DNA of 64,000 nucleotides. It comes from Plantactinospora mayteni. Its GTDB lineage: Bacteria; Actinomycetota; Actinomycetes; Mycobacteriales; Micromonosporaceae. Where the stretch lies: NCBI RefSeq assembly GCF_016862935.1, contig NZ_BONX01000023.1, forward strand, positions 372,001 to 436,000, written 5' to 3'. Shown one piece after another: positions 1 to 8,230 of this stretch; the first letter of the stretch is position 1; the number at the start of each line of letters is the position of its first letter. The translations under genes and the position numbers were made by a program. The notes below the pieces were generated by a model. It saw nothing but the letters and a program-made list of their open reading frames with translations. It did not search any database and was not told the DNA's origin.

Positions 1-1429
1 CGCCGAGGGCCACCACCCGCCAGAACTGCTCGGTACGGGTGGCCGTGCCGCCGCCATCCGGTGCCGGTGGCTGTGCCGGTGCCGGTGGCTGTGGCTGTGC
101 TGGCGCCGGCAGCCGCTCGACGGCGTACCGGGTCAACCGGACCAGCCCGAGGGCCGCCCCGGCCAGCAGTACCACCGGGACCAGGGCCTTCGCCCGGAAC
201 GACATCAGCGGCATGTCGACGGCGGCGAGGAGCCAGCCCAGCGCGTGCCAGACATAAAGCGAGACGAAGACGATCAGCAGGGACCGGGACAGCGCCTCCC
301 GGAGAGTCACCACCAGGAAGCCGAGGCCGAAGAGGCAGAGCGCGCCGAGTACCGAGGGCGAGAGCATCGGCAGGGCCAGGTCGCCGGAGTTCAGGGTGAT
401 CCACCGGTTGTTCAGCGACTCGAACTGCGGCGCGGTCAGGAAGTTCCAGGCCAGCGGCGCCCAGTACGGCGAGGCCCCGACCGCCGCGATGGCCAGTACG
501 CCGAGGCCCCGGCCGGCGAGCCGCCAACTGAACTCGCCGCGCCACCGCTGCACCGCCAGGAAGAGAGCGAACACGATGACGAAGACGAAAAAGTAGTAGT
601 AGTAGACGCAGAACAGCACCGCGCCGATCAGGCCCAGCACGACCGGGTGCCGAGGCCGCAGACCGGGCCGGGTCAGCCCGTGTACGGCCTCCAGCCACCA
701 CGGCACGATCGCGACCAGCACCAGCCAGCCGTACGACTCGTACAGCTCGGGGACGACGAGCGGCACGGCCGAGATCAGTGCCGCGACCCGTACCGGCACC
801 AGCCGACGCCAGAGCAGGTACGAGATGAGCGGCGTGAGGAAGCCGACCGCGACCAGGCCGTACTTGAGCATCTTCCACGGCGCCACTCCGGCCAGGTCGG
901 CGGCCCGGCCGAGCAGCCAGAAGAAGCCGGGCGCGTAGTAGGCCGGCAGATCCCGATAGGTGTAGTCGGCGAGCCGCCACGAGTCGGCGAACCGGGTGAC
1001 GATGGCGGTCCGGAACGTCTGGTCGCCCTGTAGCCCGTTGGCGTCGAACGGGGTGCCGTGCAACGCGGTGAGCAGGGTCAGCGCGGCGAGGCCGCCGAAG
1101 AGCGCCGGCAGCAGGTCGGCATCCCAGGACTGGCCACGGCGCCGGGCCCACCAGACCGCGAGCACGGCGAGGGCGGCGACGACGAGCGCGGCGGTGTGCA
1201 GGCCGTACTCGGTACGCCCGGAACGGGGGCTGACCCCGGCCCGTACCGCCAGGGCGTGGATCGCCAGCACCACCAGTCCGGCGGCACCGGCGAAGAGCAG
1301 TGGCCGGAGCGCCAACAGGCCACGCTGGACGAGGCCGGTGGCCGGCGCGGCTCCGGACGGTTCCGGATCGGTGACCGGCCGCTCGGGTACGCGGACACGC
1401 TGATCCTGTTCGGCAACCCCGTGTTCCAC
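1..1429 (-). CDS. AftA-like arabinofuranosyltransferase, C-terminus outside the window
   Basis: Large polytopic membrane protein whose reading frame runs off the left edge, leaving about 476 N-terminal residues. After a charged 40-residue tail come hydrophobic segments. A hydrophilic loop carrying GDQTFRTAIVTRFADSW and DLPAYYAPGFFWLLGR resembles the N-terminal domain of AftA, the galactan 5-O-arabinofuranosyltransferase that primes arabinan on cell-wall galactan using decaprenyl-phospho-arabinose. The extracytoplasmic C-terminal domain is not visible, so AftA versus a related GT-C enzyme cannot be settled. GTG at 1429 was chosen because a purine-rich AGCGGGGA lies just upstream; an ATG 14 bases further upstream is in another frame. 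It stands alone, transcribed leftwards. Confidence 0.72.
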   Translation of the reverse strand, partial: MEHGVAEQDQRVRVPERPVTDPEPSGAAPATGLVQRGLLALRPLLFAGAAGLVVLAIHALAVRAGVSPRSGRTEYGLHTAALVVAALAVLAVWWARRRGQSWDADLLPALFGGLAALTLLTALHGTPFDANGLQGDQTFRTAIVTRFADSWRLADYTYRDLPAYYAPGFFWLLGRAADLAGVAPWKMLKYGLVAVGFLTPLISYLLWRRLVPVRVAALISAVPLVVPELYESYGWLVLVAIVPWWLEAVHGLTRPGLRPRHPVVLGLIGAVLFCVYYYYFFVFVIVFALFLAVQRWRGEFSWRLAGRGLGVLAIAAVGASPYWAPLAWNFLTAPQFESLNNRWITLNSGDLALPMLSPSVLGALCLFGLGFLVVTLREALSRSLLIVFVSLYVWHALGWLLAAVDMPLMSFRAKALVPVVLLAGAALGLVRLTRYAVERLPAPAQPQPPAPAQPPAPDGGGTATRTEQFWRVVALG

Positions 1430-1617
1430 GTATCCCCGCTCATCTCCCCAGAGGACAGAACCCGGAGCAGGGTAGCCGACTCTCGACCTGGTACCGCTCC
1501 GCCGTTCCACCGACCTCCGCTGGTCGAACGGCCACCCCGACCATCCCCCGGCCAGCCCAGCTCGACCCCGGCTCAGCCCAGCCCGGCTCAGCTCAGCCCA
1601 GGTCGACTCGACTCGGC

Positions 1618-2301
1618 TCAGCTCGGCGGGTCGGTCGGCGTGCCGGGGCGGACCAGGCCGGTCTCGTACGCCACGATCACCAACTGGACCCGGTCCCGGA
1701 CGCCGAGCTTGGCGATCGCCCGGGTGATGTGGGTCTTGGCGGTCAGCGGGCTGATGAAGAGGCGCCCGGCGATCTGCTCGTTGGACAGCCCGGTGGCGAC
1801 CAGCCGGAGGACCTCGCGCTCCCGTTCGGTGAGTACCGCCAGCCGCGCCTCCGTGTCGGTGGCCGCCACCGGCCGGTGCGCGAACTGCTCGACGACCCGG
1901 CGGGTGACGCTCGGCGAGAGCAGCGCCTCGCCGGCGGCGACGATCCCGACCGCCTGGCGGAGCTGGGCCGGCTCGATCTCCTTGGTGAGGAATCCGCTGG
2001 CGCCGGCCCGTAGGGCGGCGAAGACGTACTCGTCGGTCTCGAAGGTGGTCAGGATGATGACCCGGCAGCCGGACATCGCCGGATCGGTCACGATCCGCTC
2101 GGTGGCGGCGAGACCGTCCAGGCCCGGCATCCGGATGTCCATCAGCACCACGTCCGGACGCAGGGTACGAGCCAGCCGGACCGCCTCGTCGCCGCTGGCC
2201 GCCTCGCCGACCACCTCGATGTCCCGTCCCCGGCGCAGCAGGCTGCGGAATCCGGCCCGCACCAGGGCCTGGTCGTCGGCGAGCAGCACGCTGATCGTCA
2301 C
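1618..2301 (-). CDS. NarL/LuxR-type response regulator
   Basis: 227-residue two-domain response regulator. The receiver domain (about 1-120) has the acidic pair DD at 9-10, phospho-acceptor Asp55 in VVLMDIRMPG and the conserved Lys in FLTKEIEP. A LuxR-type helix-turn-helix fills the last 65 residues (TEREREVLRLVATGLSNEQI, then TAKTHI). GTG at 2301 overlaps the stop of the histidine kinase gene in a GTGA, so the pair is translationally coupled. It should act as the DNA-binding output of that kinase. The stimulus cannot be deduced; no transporter or other target gene is co-transcribed. Confidence 0.93.
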   Translation of the reverse strand: MTISVLLADDQALVRAGFRSLLRRGRDIEVVGEAASGDEAVRLARTLRPDVVLMDIRMPGLDGLAATERIVTDPAMSGCRVIILTTFETDEYVFAALRAGASGFLTKEIEPAQLRQAVGIVAAGEALLSPSVTRRVVEQFAHRPVAATDTEARLAVLTEREREVLRLVATGLSNEQIAGRLFISPLTAKTHITRAIAKLGVRDRVQLVIVAYETGLVRPGTPTDPPS

Positions 2302-3566
2302 GGTCGGAAGCCTGCCACAGGAATCGTGGCGCACACCGCGTAGCCGCCATCGTCGGCGGCTCCGGCGGTGAGGGTGCCGCCGAGGGCGGCGACCCGTTCC
2401 CGCATCCCGTTGATGCCGTGCCCCGGCACCGTCGCCGGGCCGGGGCCGCTGCCGTCGTCGACCACCTCCACCCGAACCGAATCGGGGGTGATCACCAGCC
2501 GCACCGTCGCCCGCCGCGCGCCCGCGTGGTTCACCGTGTTGGTCAGGGCCTCCTGGATCACCCGGTAGCAGGCCAGCGCCACCGGCGCGGCGACCGTGTC
2601 GGGGTCGCCGGTGACGTCGAGGGCGACCGCCAGGCCGCTGGCCCGGGTCCGGGCGGCGAGTTCGGCCAGGCCGCCCAGGTCGGCCTGCGGGGCCGGCACG
2701 CTGTCCGCGTCCGGCCGGTCGCCCGGAGCACGCAGTACGTCGATCAGCGACCGCAGGTCGGCCACCGCCTTGCCCCGGACCTCCTGGGCGGTACGCAGCG
2801 CGGCCCGCGCCTCGGCGGTGGAGTCGTCCAGCGCCTCGTCCACCACCCGCAACTGCACACCCACCACGGTCAGCGTGTGCGCCACCACGTCGTGCAACTC
2901 GCGGGCGATCTGCAACCGCTCCTCCGCGCCCCGGCGATCCGCCTCCAGCCGTCGCTCCTGCTCGGCGTGGGCCAGCCCGGCGGCGAGTTCGGTACGCCAG
3001 CGCAGCCAGTTCCGGAGCGCGACCGCGACCGCGATGGTCAGGGCCAGGCCGAGCGCCTCCCCACCGACCTCGCCGATCGCCCGCTGCGCGTCCTGACCCT
3101 CGACCGTCCACTGCCAGTTGACCGCGAAGGTCAGTTGGAACAGCCCGGCCCCGACGGCCCAGCGCAGGCCGTGGCGCCGGGGCGTGTCGTCGGCCGCCAG
3201 CACGAAGAAGATCACCGACGCCGGCCAGACCCAGCCGGCCTCGGTCAGCTCGGCGACCCGGAACGCGGTGACGGCCGCCAGGCTGACCAGCAGTACCGCC
3301 ACCGGCCAGCGGCGGCGCAGCAGCAGGAACAGGCCGAGCCAGGCGGCCAGCGGCAGGGTGCCCTCATAGGTGATCGGCGCCCCGGCGACGGCGGTGCCGA
3401 CCGGCACCCCGAGCAGGGTCAGGTTGACCAGGGACAGGTTGTTCCAGACTCGCCGGCGCCGGGCGGTGGCACCGCCGATCCGAGCCTCGTCGCGCCCCGG
3501 CACGGTCTGGTCGGGCCCGACCGCCGCCCCGACCGGGTCCGGTGATCGCGGTACCGTCGTCGTCAT
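2298..3566 (-). CDS. NarL-family sensor histidine kinase
   Basis: 422-residue membrane sensor kinase. Several hydrophobic segments (about 45-185) are followed by a dimerisation helix with the phospho-acceptor His225 in QIARELHDVVAH (HisKA_3 type) and a C-terminal HATPase_c domain with the N box (EALTNTVNHAGA) and G boxes (DDGSGPG, GHGINGMRER). It lacks an obvious extracellular sensor domain, so it probably senses within the membrane. ATG at 3566 sits 5 bases after a strong GGAGGAGG; an upstream in-frame TTG at 3587 has no such site. Its partner is the overlapping response regulator downstream. Confidence 0.93.
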   Translation of the reverse strand: MTTTVPRSPDPVGAAVGPDQTVPGRDEARIGGATARRRRVWNNLSLVNLTLLGVPVGTAVAGAPITYEGTLPLAAWLGLFLLLRRRWPVAVLLVSLAAVTAFRVAELTEAGWVWPASVIFFVLAADDTPRRHGLRWAVGAGLFQLTFAVNWQWTVEGQDAQRAIGEVGGEALGLALTIAVAVALRNWLRWRTELAAGLAHAEQERRLEADRRGAEERLQIARELHDVVAHTLTVVGVQLRVVDEALDDSTAEARAALRTAQEVRGKAVADLRSLIDVLRAPGDRPDADSVPAPQADLGGLAELAARTRASGLAVALDVTGDPDTVAAPVALACYRVIQEALTNTVNHAGARRATVRLVITPDSVRVEVVDDGSGPGPATVPGHGINGMRERVAALGGTLTAGAADDGGYAVCATIPVAGFRP

Positions 3567-3745
3567 CCTGGCCTCCTCCGCCGGCAAGCCTGCCGCACAC
3601 CTCGGCGAGGGGCGACAGGATCGACGCTAGGCAGCACGGGCCTGCGCCGCGTCAGCCCACCGCCGACACCTGCGGCTGCCCGCGTGGAGCACGACGTACA
3701 CCGGACGGAGTACCGGAAGGCGTGAGTCGACGGGGCCGGTCGGGG

Positions 3746-4486
3746 TCAGGCGGTGCCGCTGCCGTCGAGCAGGAGGGCGACGACGAGCACGCAGAGCAGC
3801 GCGACCGGCAGGCCCCAGCGGACGACCCGGGTACGCCAGCCCGGGCCGGGGACCGGGGCTCCGGAGGTCGACTCGACCGCCCGGTCGGCGAGCAGCCGGC
3901 CGGAGGCGAGCGGCCACCAGGCGGCCACCAGCAGCAGTACGCCGGCCCCGAGCAGCGGCCAGCCGGGCAGTCGGACAGCCACCTGTTGCCAGACCAGCAC
4001 CGGTACCGTCGTCACGGCGATCGCGGCGGCCCCGACCAGGCCGAACCGCCAGTCCGGAGTCGGCCGGTACGCCCGCCCGGGCCGGAACAGCAGTGCGACG
4101 ACGAGGACGATCCCGGCCACCCCGGCGAGCGCCGAGCCGAGCTGGCCGGCGGTCACCTCGGCAGTCCCGTACCCGGTCACCGCCTGCACCCCGGCGAGCA
4201 GCGCCATCACCCCGACCAGGGTGCTGGCGGCGACGAAGCCGCCCAGCCAGGGCGACCGCCGCCCGTCCGGATCCGGTTCCGGTTCTGCGGAACGGAGCCC
4301 GTGGGCGAGTGCCGCCGCATATTCGGTCGGCTCGCCGAACGCCTCGGTCGGATCCGCCCCCGGATCGGCGCAGTACGTGTCGACCTCGGTCAGTGCCGCG
4401 CGGATCTCCGCGCCGGGCACCCCGCGCCGCCGGGCCTCGGCCGCGAACGTCGTGCGCCAGTCGTCGAGCGGTGAACTCCGGGACAT
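3746..4486 (-). CDS. HAAS-like membrane protein
   Basis: 246-residue protein. A soluble N-terminal region of about 85 residues (DDWRTTFAAEARRRGV... EVDTYCADPGADP) resembles the HAAS/DUF1700 fold seen in actinobacterial proteins that accompany PadR-type signalling. About five transmembrane segments follow, and no catalytic motif is visible. ATG 4486 is used; an in-frame TTG at 4498 would overlap the upstream stop by 4 bases and is a fair alternative. It is the last gene of the operon beginning at 6814. The function is unknown, and the HAAS resemblance is by pattern only. Confidence 0.75.
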   Translation of the reverse strand: MSRSSPLDDWRTTFAAEARRRGVPGAEIRAALTEVDTYCADPGADPTEAFGEPTEYAAALAHGLRSAEPEPDPDGRRSPWLGGFVAASTLVGVMALLAGVQAVTGYGTAEVTAGQLGSALAGVAGIVLVVALLFRPGRAYRPTPDWRFGLVGAAAIAVTTVPVLVWQQVAVRLPGWPLLGAGVLLLVAAWWPLASGRLLADRAVESTSGAPVPGPGWRTRVVRWGLPVALLCVLVVALLLDGSGTA

Positions 4487-4494
4487 CGTCGGGC

Positions 4495-5112
4495 TCAACC
4501 GCCGAGGGCGTCGCGCAGTTCGCCGGCCCGCTGCCGGCCCAGGCAGAGCGGGCCGGTCAGCTCCAGCCAGGAGCCGTCCCGGAAGGTCACCCGGAGCCGG
4601 GCGCCGTGCAGCCGATGCCAGCGTCGGCGTGCCCCGGTCACCTCCGCCCGAGCCACCGACCAGAGGGGCTTCAGCTTCGCCGCCACCACCGGCCTGCGCC
4701 GCTCCCCGAACGGCCGTACCTCGGTGGAGCGGCCGACCCGGAACACCACGAGCCGCCGGTCGGTGACCACCGCCAGCAGCTTGGCGTCGGTGGGTACCGC
4801 CCGGACGTAGTCGGCGGCGACCGAGTCGAGCCGACCGCGTGCGGCGCGGCCGAAGAACAGCCGGATCAACCAGTCGGTCGGACCCCCGCCGCCGATGTTG
4901 TCGATCGCCTCGATGCCGCTGAGCGCCACGTTGGCCAGCCCCATTCCGGCCACCGCCGCCCCGTCGCCCGGGGCAGGATCCGGTGGTCGGGGCGGCGGGT
5001 CCGGTGCCAGCCCGTGCGGGCGCTTCGCCTCGCTGAGCGCGACGATCACCTCACCCGGTTCGAGCTTGCTCGTGACCGCGTCGGCGTAGAGGTGGCGGTA
5101 GTCGGTGGGCAC
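4495..5112 (-). CDS. conserved hypothetical protein, possible PH-like fold
   Basis: 205 residues, mostly soluble, with a Pro/Gly-rich segment near 40-55 and a short hydrophobic stretch around 50-70. The second half (KLLAVVTDRRLVVFRVGR, then VTFRDGSWLELTG) has the alternating strand pattern of small PH-like domains that actinobacteria often place beside type VII or membrane genes. No catalytic residues are recognised. GTG 5112 begins 3 bases after the stop of the YbaB-like gene, and the 3' end meets the next gene almost directly, so it is clearly within the operon. Confidence 0.72.
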   Translation of the reverse strand: MPTDYRHLYADAVTSKLEPGEVIVALSEAKRPHGLAPDPPPRPPDPAPGDGAAVAGMGLANVALSGIEAIDNIGGGGPTDWLIRLFFGRAARGRLDSVAADYVRAVPTDAKLLAVVTDRRLVVFRVGRSTEVRPFGERRRPVVAAKLKPLWSVARAEVTGARRRWHRLHGARLRVTFRDGSWLELTGPLCLGRQRAGELRDALGG

Positions 5113-5115
5113 GGC

Positions 5116-5445
5116 TCAGCCCAGCGGATAGTCGTCGGCGGCGTTGCCCAGCACCTCCCGCATGGAGTCCTGCAACCGCCGGGTCGCCTCCCGCTGCGCC
5201 CGCCGGATGGTGCCGGTGATCTCCGCGCCGAGCTGGTCCGGGCTGTATCGCATGCCCCGGGAGGTGATGTCGACCCGGTCCACCCGGCCGCCGTGGTCGA
5301 CCGCCACCCGTACGGCGCCGCTCTCGCTCTCCATTTCGACCGGCTGCGCCTGGAGTTCCTCGATCCGCCGGTTCATCTGGGACTGCAAGCCGTCCAGGCT
5401 GTTCGCGAGCTGCTCCAGCCGATCCAGCGCGGGATATTCCGCCAC
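5116..5445 (-). CDS. YbaB/EbfC-family DNA-binding-like protein
   Basis: 109 residues matching the small YbaB/EbfC fold: an N-terminal amphipathic helix (LDRLEQLANSLDGLQSQM), a three-stranded sheet (GAVRVAVDHGGRVDRVDI) and a C-terminal helix. The family includes nucleoid-associated dimers. In actinobacteria divergent copies sit beside ESX/EspC-type secretion-associated genes, as here, and may instead be chaperones or secreted cargo. It lies 61 bases downstream of the WXG-like gene and 3 bases upstream of the next gene. Whether it binds DNA is not shown by the sequence. Confidence 0.8.
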   Translation of the reverse strand: MAEYPALDRLEQLANSLDGLQSQMNRRIEELQAQPVEMESESGAVRVAVDHGGRVDRVDITSRGMRYSPDQLGAEITGTIRRAQREATRRLQDSMREVLGNAADDYPLG

Positions 5446-5506
5446 GTCGTCCTCTCCTACCCTCGTCCGCTTCGGTGCACGGTCGACCGGTCCGCCGGGG
5501 CGGCCG

Positions 5507-6433
5507 TCAACCCACCGAGTCGATCAGATCCTGCGCGCTCTTGGTGTACGGGCCGATGTCCTCCCGGTAGGTGCCGTCGGTCGCGTAGTTGCGATCCTTC
5601 GTCCCGTCCGAGATGTCGTGCATGCCGACGGCGGTGTCCAGCACCGCACCGCCCTTGCCGCTCAGGTTGACCGGCGAGATCTGGTTGAAGACGAAGCGGG
5701 GTACGCCGACCTTGAGGCTGTGCTCGGCCAGGATCGCCCGCCCCTGTGCGGTACGGCCCTGCTGCTTCCAGATGGCGTACTCCTTCTTCAGCTTGCGCAG
5801 CTCCATCACCCGCTGGCGGTAGCGGGTGAGCAGCGCCTTGACGTCGTCCAGCTTGCGGGCCAGCTTCACCAGCACCCGGACCAGCTTGCTGACGATCCGG
5901 GCACCCCGGCCCAGCGTCAGCGCCAGCCGGGCCAGCCAGCGTACGACGAATGCGGCGATCGACGCGCCGAAGCTGAAGAAAGCCGCCGCGGCGGCGATGA
6001 TCGCCTCGATCAGGAACGCGGTCAGGAACTCGAAGATCAGTTCGCAGAGCAGGTTGAACGCGTCGACGGCCGCGTTCGCCGCCTCGATCAAGACCTCCTT
6101 GGCCGCGTTCAGTCCCTCGGCGAGCTGCCGGATGGTCTCCTCGACGTTGGTCAGCCCGGTCTGGAACGCCTCCTGTGCGCTGCCGCCCCAGGCCGGCGGC
6201 TGGAGCTGGGCCCGGTCGGTCTGCTGCTGTGCCGCGATGCCGAGTACGTCGGTCGACGCGGCGAGACAGCGTTCCGCGCCCCGCATCAGGTCGTCCGGAT
6301 CGCCGGCCACCTGTTCGAGCAACTGCTCGAACGGTGACAGCACCGTCCGGGTGAACCCCTGGAGCGGCTCCGGTACGGAGCCGATGAACTGCTCGAAATA
6401 GTTCTTGCTGCGTTCGAGCGCGACGGTCGACAC
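5507..6433 (-). CDS. WXG100-like secretion-associated membrane protein
   Basis: 308 residues. The N-terminal half is helical with a WGGSAQEAF motif near residues 83-91, the Trp-x-Gly turn of WXG100/PPE-like type VII secretion substrates. A strongly hydrophobic Ala/Phe/Ile-rich stretch follows (about 125-175), then a basic helical region rich in Lys/Arg and a C-terminal part of about 70 residues (VPRFVFNQISPVNL...) of unknown fold. The architecture recalls LXG/WXG polymorphic toxins, but no toxin motif is recognised. GTG 6433 follows GGGGGAG at a good distance. It is the second gene of the operon, after the EspC-like gene. Confidence 0.78.
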   Translation of the reverse strand: MSTVALERSKNYFEQFIGSVPEPLQGFTRTVLSPFEQLLEQVAGDPDDLMRGAERCLAASTDVLGIAAQQQTDRAQLQPPAWGGSAQEAFQTGLTNVEETIRQLAEGLNAAKEVLIEAANAAVDAFNLLCELIFEFLTAFLIEAIIAAAAAFFSFGASIAAFVVRWLARLALTLGRGARIVSKLVRVLVKLARKLDDVKALLTRYRQRVMELRKLKKEYAIWKQQGRTAQGRAILAEHSLKVGVPRFVFNQISPVNLSGKGGAVLDTAVGMHDISDGTKDRNYATDGTYREDIGPYTKSAQDLIDSVG

Positions 6434-6496
6434 TCGGCGCTCCCCCTTCGTGGTCTTCGGTGTACCGCGCCGGCGTCGTGTCGCGGCAGTGCCTGG

Positions 6497-6814
6497 TCAG
6501 CCGCCGAACCGGGCCTGCGCGGCGGCGTCGCTGTTCAGGTACGAGTCCCGCTCGGCGGTGATCGCGTCGGCGATCACCTCCATCACCTCGACCCCGTCGG
6601 CCAGGGCCTGGAGGCACTCGTCGAGGCAGGACTCGTACTGGTCGTAGAGGGTGAACGAGGCGGGCATGATGCCGAAGGAGGAGCGCTCGACGGCGCCCTC
6701 CCGGAGCCGGCCACGAATCTCGTCGAAGTCGTCCGCCCGGGCGTAGCTGGTCTTGGAGAAGGTCTCCAGTGCCGCCGGGTCTACCGTGAACCCGTCACCT
6801 GAACCGCCAGTCAT
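6497..6814 (-). CDS. EspC-like type VII secretion target
   Basis: 105 acidic, helical residues beginning FTVDPAALETFSKTSYARAD, the pattern of the EspC/ESX-1 secretion-associated family: a short helix-turn-helix hairpin partner of WXG proteins, with SFG-x-M as the turn. It is the first gene of the five-gene leftward operon. Such proteins pair with WXG-like partners as secreted heterodimers, so it probably partners the downstream 308-residue protein. No EccC ATPase or membrane core gene lies in the window, so secretion would need an apparatus encoded elsewhere. Confidence 0.78.
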   Translation of the reverse strand: MTGGSGDGFTVDPAALETFSKTSYARADDFDEIRGRLREGAVERSSFGIMPASFTLYDQYESCLDECLQALADGVEVMEVIADAITAERDSYLNSDAAAQARFGG

Positions 6815-7163
6815 GACAAGGCACCCTAATAGATCACTTCCTGCTCATTGACCCGCCCACCACCGATCAGGGCACCAATTTGGGCCTGTTCGGTCGACTT
6901 GTACACCCTGGCGTCGGATCGACACCCGGCGTGGTCGGATCGGCGCACGTCGCCGCTGGCGAGGAGGCGGAACCCGAGGGCGCCCACCCCGAACCCGGCC
7001 GGACGACCGTCCACGATGGGCTCGGCCGGCGCCTCCGCGTCAACGGGTCGACGGGTCGACGGGTCGACGGGTCGACGGGTCGAGCGAGAGTGGGACAACG
7101 GCCGGAAGATCCGCTGCCGAGATAGGCTCGCCGCGGGTAGATCCGTCCGACCGAGGAGCAACG
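6815..7163. other. 349-base gene-free stretch upstream of two divergent genes
   Basis: No credible protein gene is visible; open frames here are artefacts of repeat sequence. The stretch separates the divergent EspC-like and metallophosphoesterase genes and must hold both promoters. It contains the GGGTCGAC repeat at 7045-7084. A TAGGCT at 7123-7128 would suit a -10 element for the rightward gene. Confidence 0.6.
7045..7084. repeat. 8-base tandem repeat GGGTCGAC, five units
   Basis: Four exact units of GGGTCGAC followed by one unit differing in its last base. Each contains the palindrome GTCGAC. It lies 80-120 bases upstream of the metallophosphoesterase start and outside any gene. Confidence 0.95.
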
Positions 7164-8003
7164 ATGGCCCGGATTGCGCTGATCGGCGACGTCGGCGGCC
7201 ATCCCGACCAGCTACGCGGCGCCCTGCACGCGCTCGGCGCGGACGCCGACCGGCCCGGCCTGCCCGACGACGTCACGGTGGTGCAGGTCGGCGATCTCGT
7301 CGACCGTGGCCCGGACAGCGGCGCGGTACTGGAGATCGTCCGCTGGTATCTCGACCACCAGCCGGAGCGGTGGATCCAGCTCGCCGGCAACCACGAGGCG
7401 CAATACCTGCCGGGCGGTACGCCGTTCTGGCCGGACCGGCTCGTCGACGCCGACGCCGACCTGCTCCGCTCCTGGTGGGCGGCGGGCCGGCTGCGGGTGG
7501 CCGTCGCGATCCGGACGGCTGACTCGGCTGACCTGCTGGTCTGTCACGCCGGGTTGACGGTCGGCGCCTGGCGGGAGCTGGGTGAGCCGCCGAGCGCCGC
7601 GCTCGCGGCCCGGCTGCTCGACGAGCGCCCGCAGCCGCTGCTCTTCCGGGGCGGGGAGTTCGGGGTGGACCGGGCGGCCGGGCCGTTCTGGGCCGAGGCG
7701 GGCTGGGAGCTGCACGAGCCGTGGCTGGCGTACTTCGCCGGTGGCGGGTTCGTGCCGTTCGGCCAGGTGCACGGGCACTCCCAGGTCGTACGCTTCGCCG
7801 ACCGCACCTGGCGCTGCCCCGGCCGGGTACGCCAGCGCGCCACCGCCGACTGGTCCACCCGGCACGTCCGGGTACGCATCGGCGGCCGGACCTTCACCGG
7901 CATCGACCCGAAGCACGGGCGTACCGGCGCGACCGGCTGGCAGCCGCTGGTGCTCGACGGCGCCCGGCTCCTCACCGGCCACGAACTCCCCGAGGGCCGG
8001 TGA
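7164..8003 (+). CDS. calcineurin-like metallophosphoesterase
   Basis: 279 residues with the full metallophosphoesterase signature: GDVGGH near the N-terminus, GDLVDRG about 40 residues later, GNHE around residue 78, and a later HGHSQ that completes the di-metal site. It should be a cytoplasmic phosphoprotein or nucleotide phosphatase of the PP-loop-free bacterial Ser/Thr phosphatase family; the substrate is unknown. ATG 7164 follows GAGGAG at 5-7 bases. Monocistronic, with its own leader holding the GGGTCGAC repeat. Confidence 0.9.
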   Translation: MARIALIGDVGGHPDQLRGALHALGADADRPGLPDDVTVVQVGDLVDRGPDSGAVLEIVRWYLDHQPERWIQLAGNHEAQYLPGGTPFWPDRLVDADADLLRSWWAAGRLRVAVAIRTADSADLLVCHAGLTVGAWRELGEPPSAALAARLLDERPQPLLFRGGEFGVDRAAGPFWAEAGWELHEPWLAYFAGGGFVPFGQVHGHSQVVRFADRTWRCPGRVRQRATADWSTRHVRVRIGGRTFTGIDPKHGRTGATGWQPLVLDGARLLTGHELPEGR

Positions 8004-8155
8004 CCGGGTCGCCACCGCAGGCCCACGTCGCCTCCGTGGGCCCACTGAGCGATCGACACGCTTAACGTCCAGGGTCGGCCGCCGTCGGCGCGCCGGCCCC
8101 CGCTGTTGCCCAAACCGGATCGGGTACGTCCGCCAGCGTCGATACCCGCCCGAGG

Positions 8156-8201
8156 CCCGCCGGGATTCGGGCAGTATGCCCGCCGGGATTCGGGCAGTAT
8201 G
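8156..8201. repeat. perfect 23-base tandem duplication upstream of the hydrolase gene
   Basis: Two identical adjacent 23-base copies beginning CCCGCCGGGATTCGGGCAG at 8156-8178 and 8179-8201, ending 29 bases before the hydrolase start. The last part (GGGCAG) recurs a third time just after. Its place in the promoter/leader suggests either a recent slippage or paired protein-binding sites. Confidence 0.95.
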
Positions 8202-8230
8202 GGCAGAAAGCAGCGGATCCAGGGGGAACC

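Noticed and set aside
245-1033. Long rightward frame rich in Arg, Gln and Glu at the left edge
   Set aside because: It is the opposite-strand shadow of the AftA-like gene; composition is typical of antisense frames in high-GC DNA and it has no domain.
6826-7161. Leftward frame of 111 codons in the repeat region
   Set aside because: It is created by the GGGTCGAC repeat and has no ribosome site, domain or conserved start.
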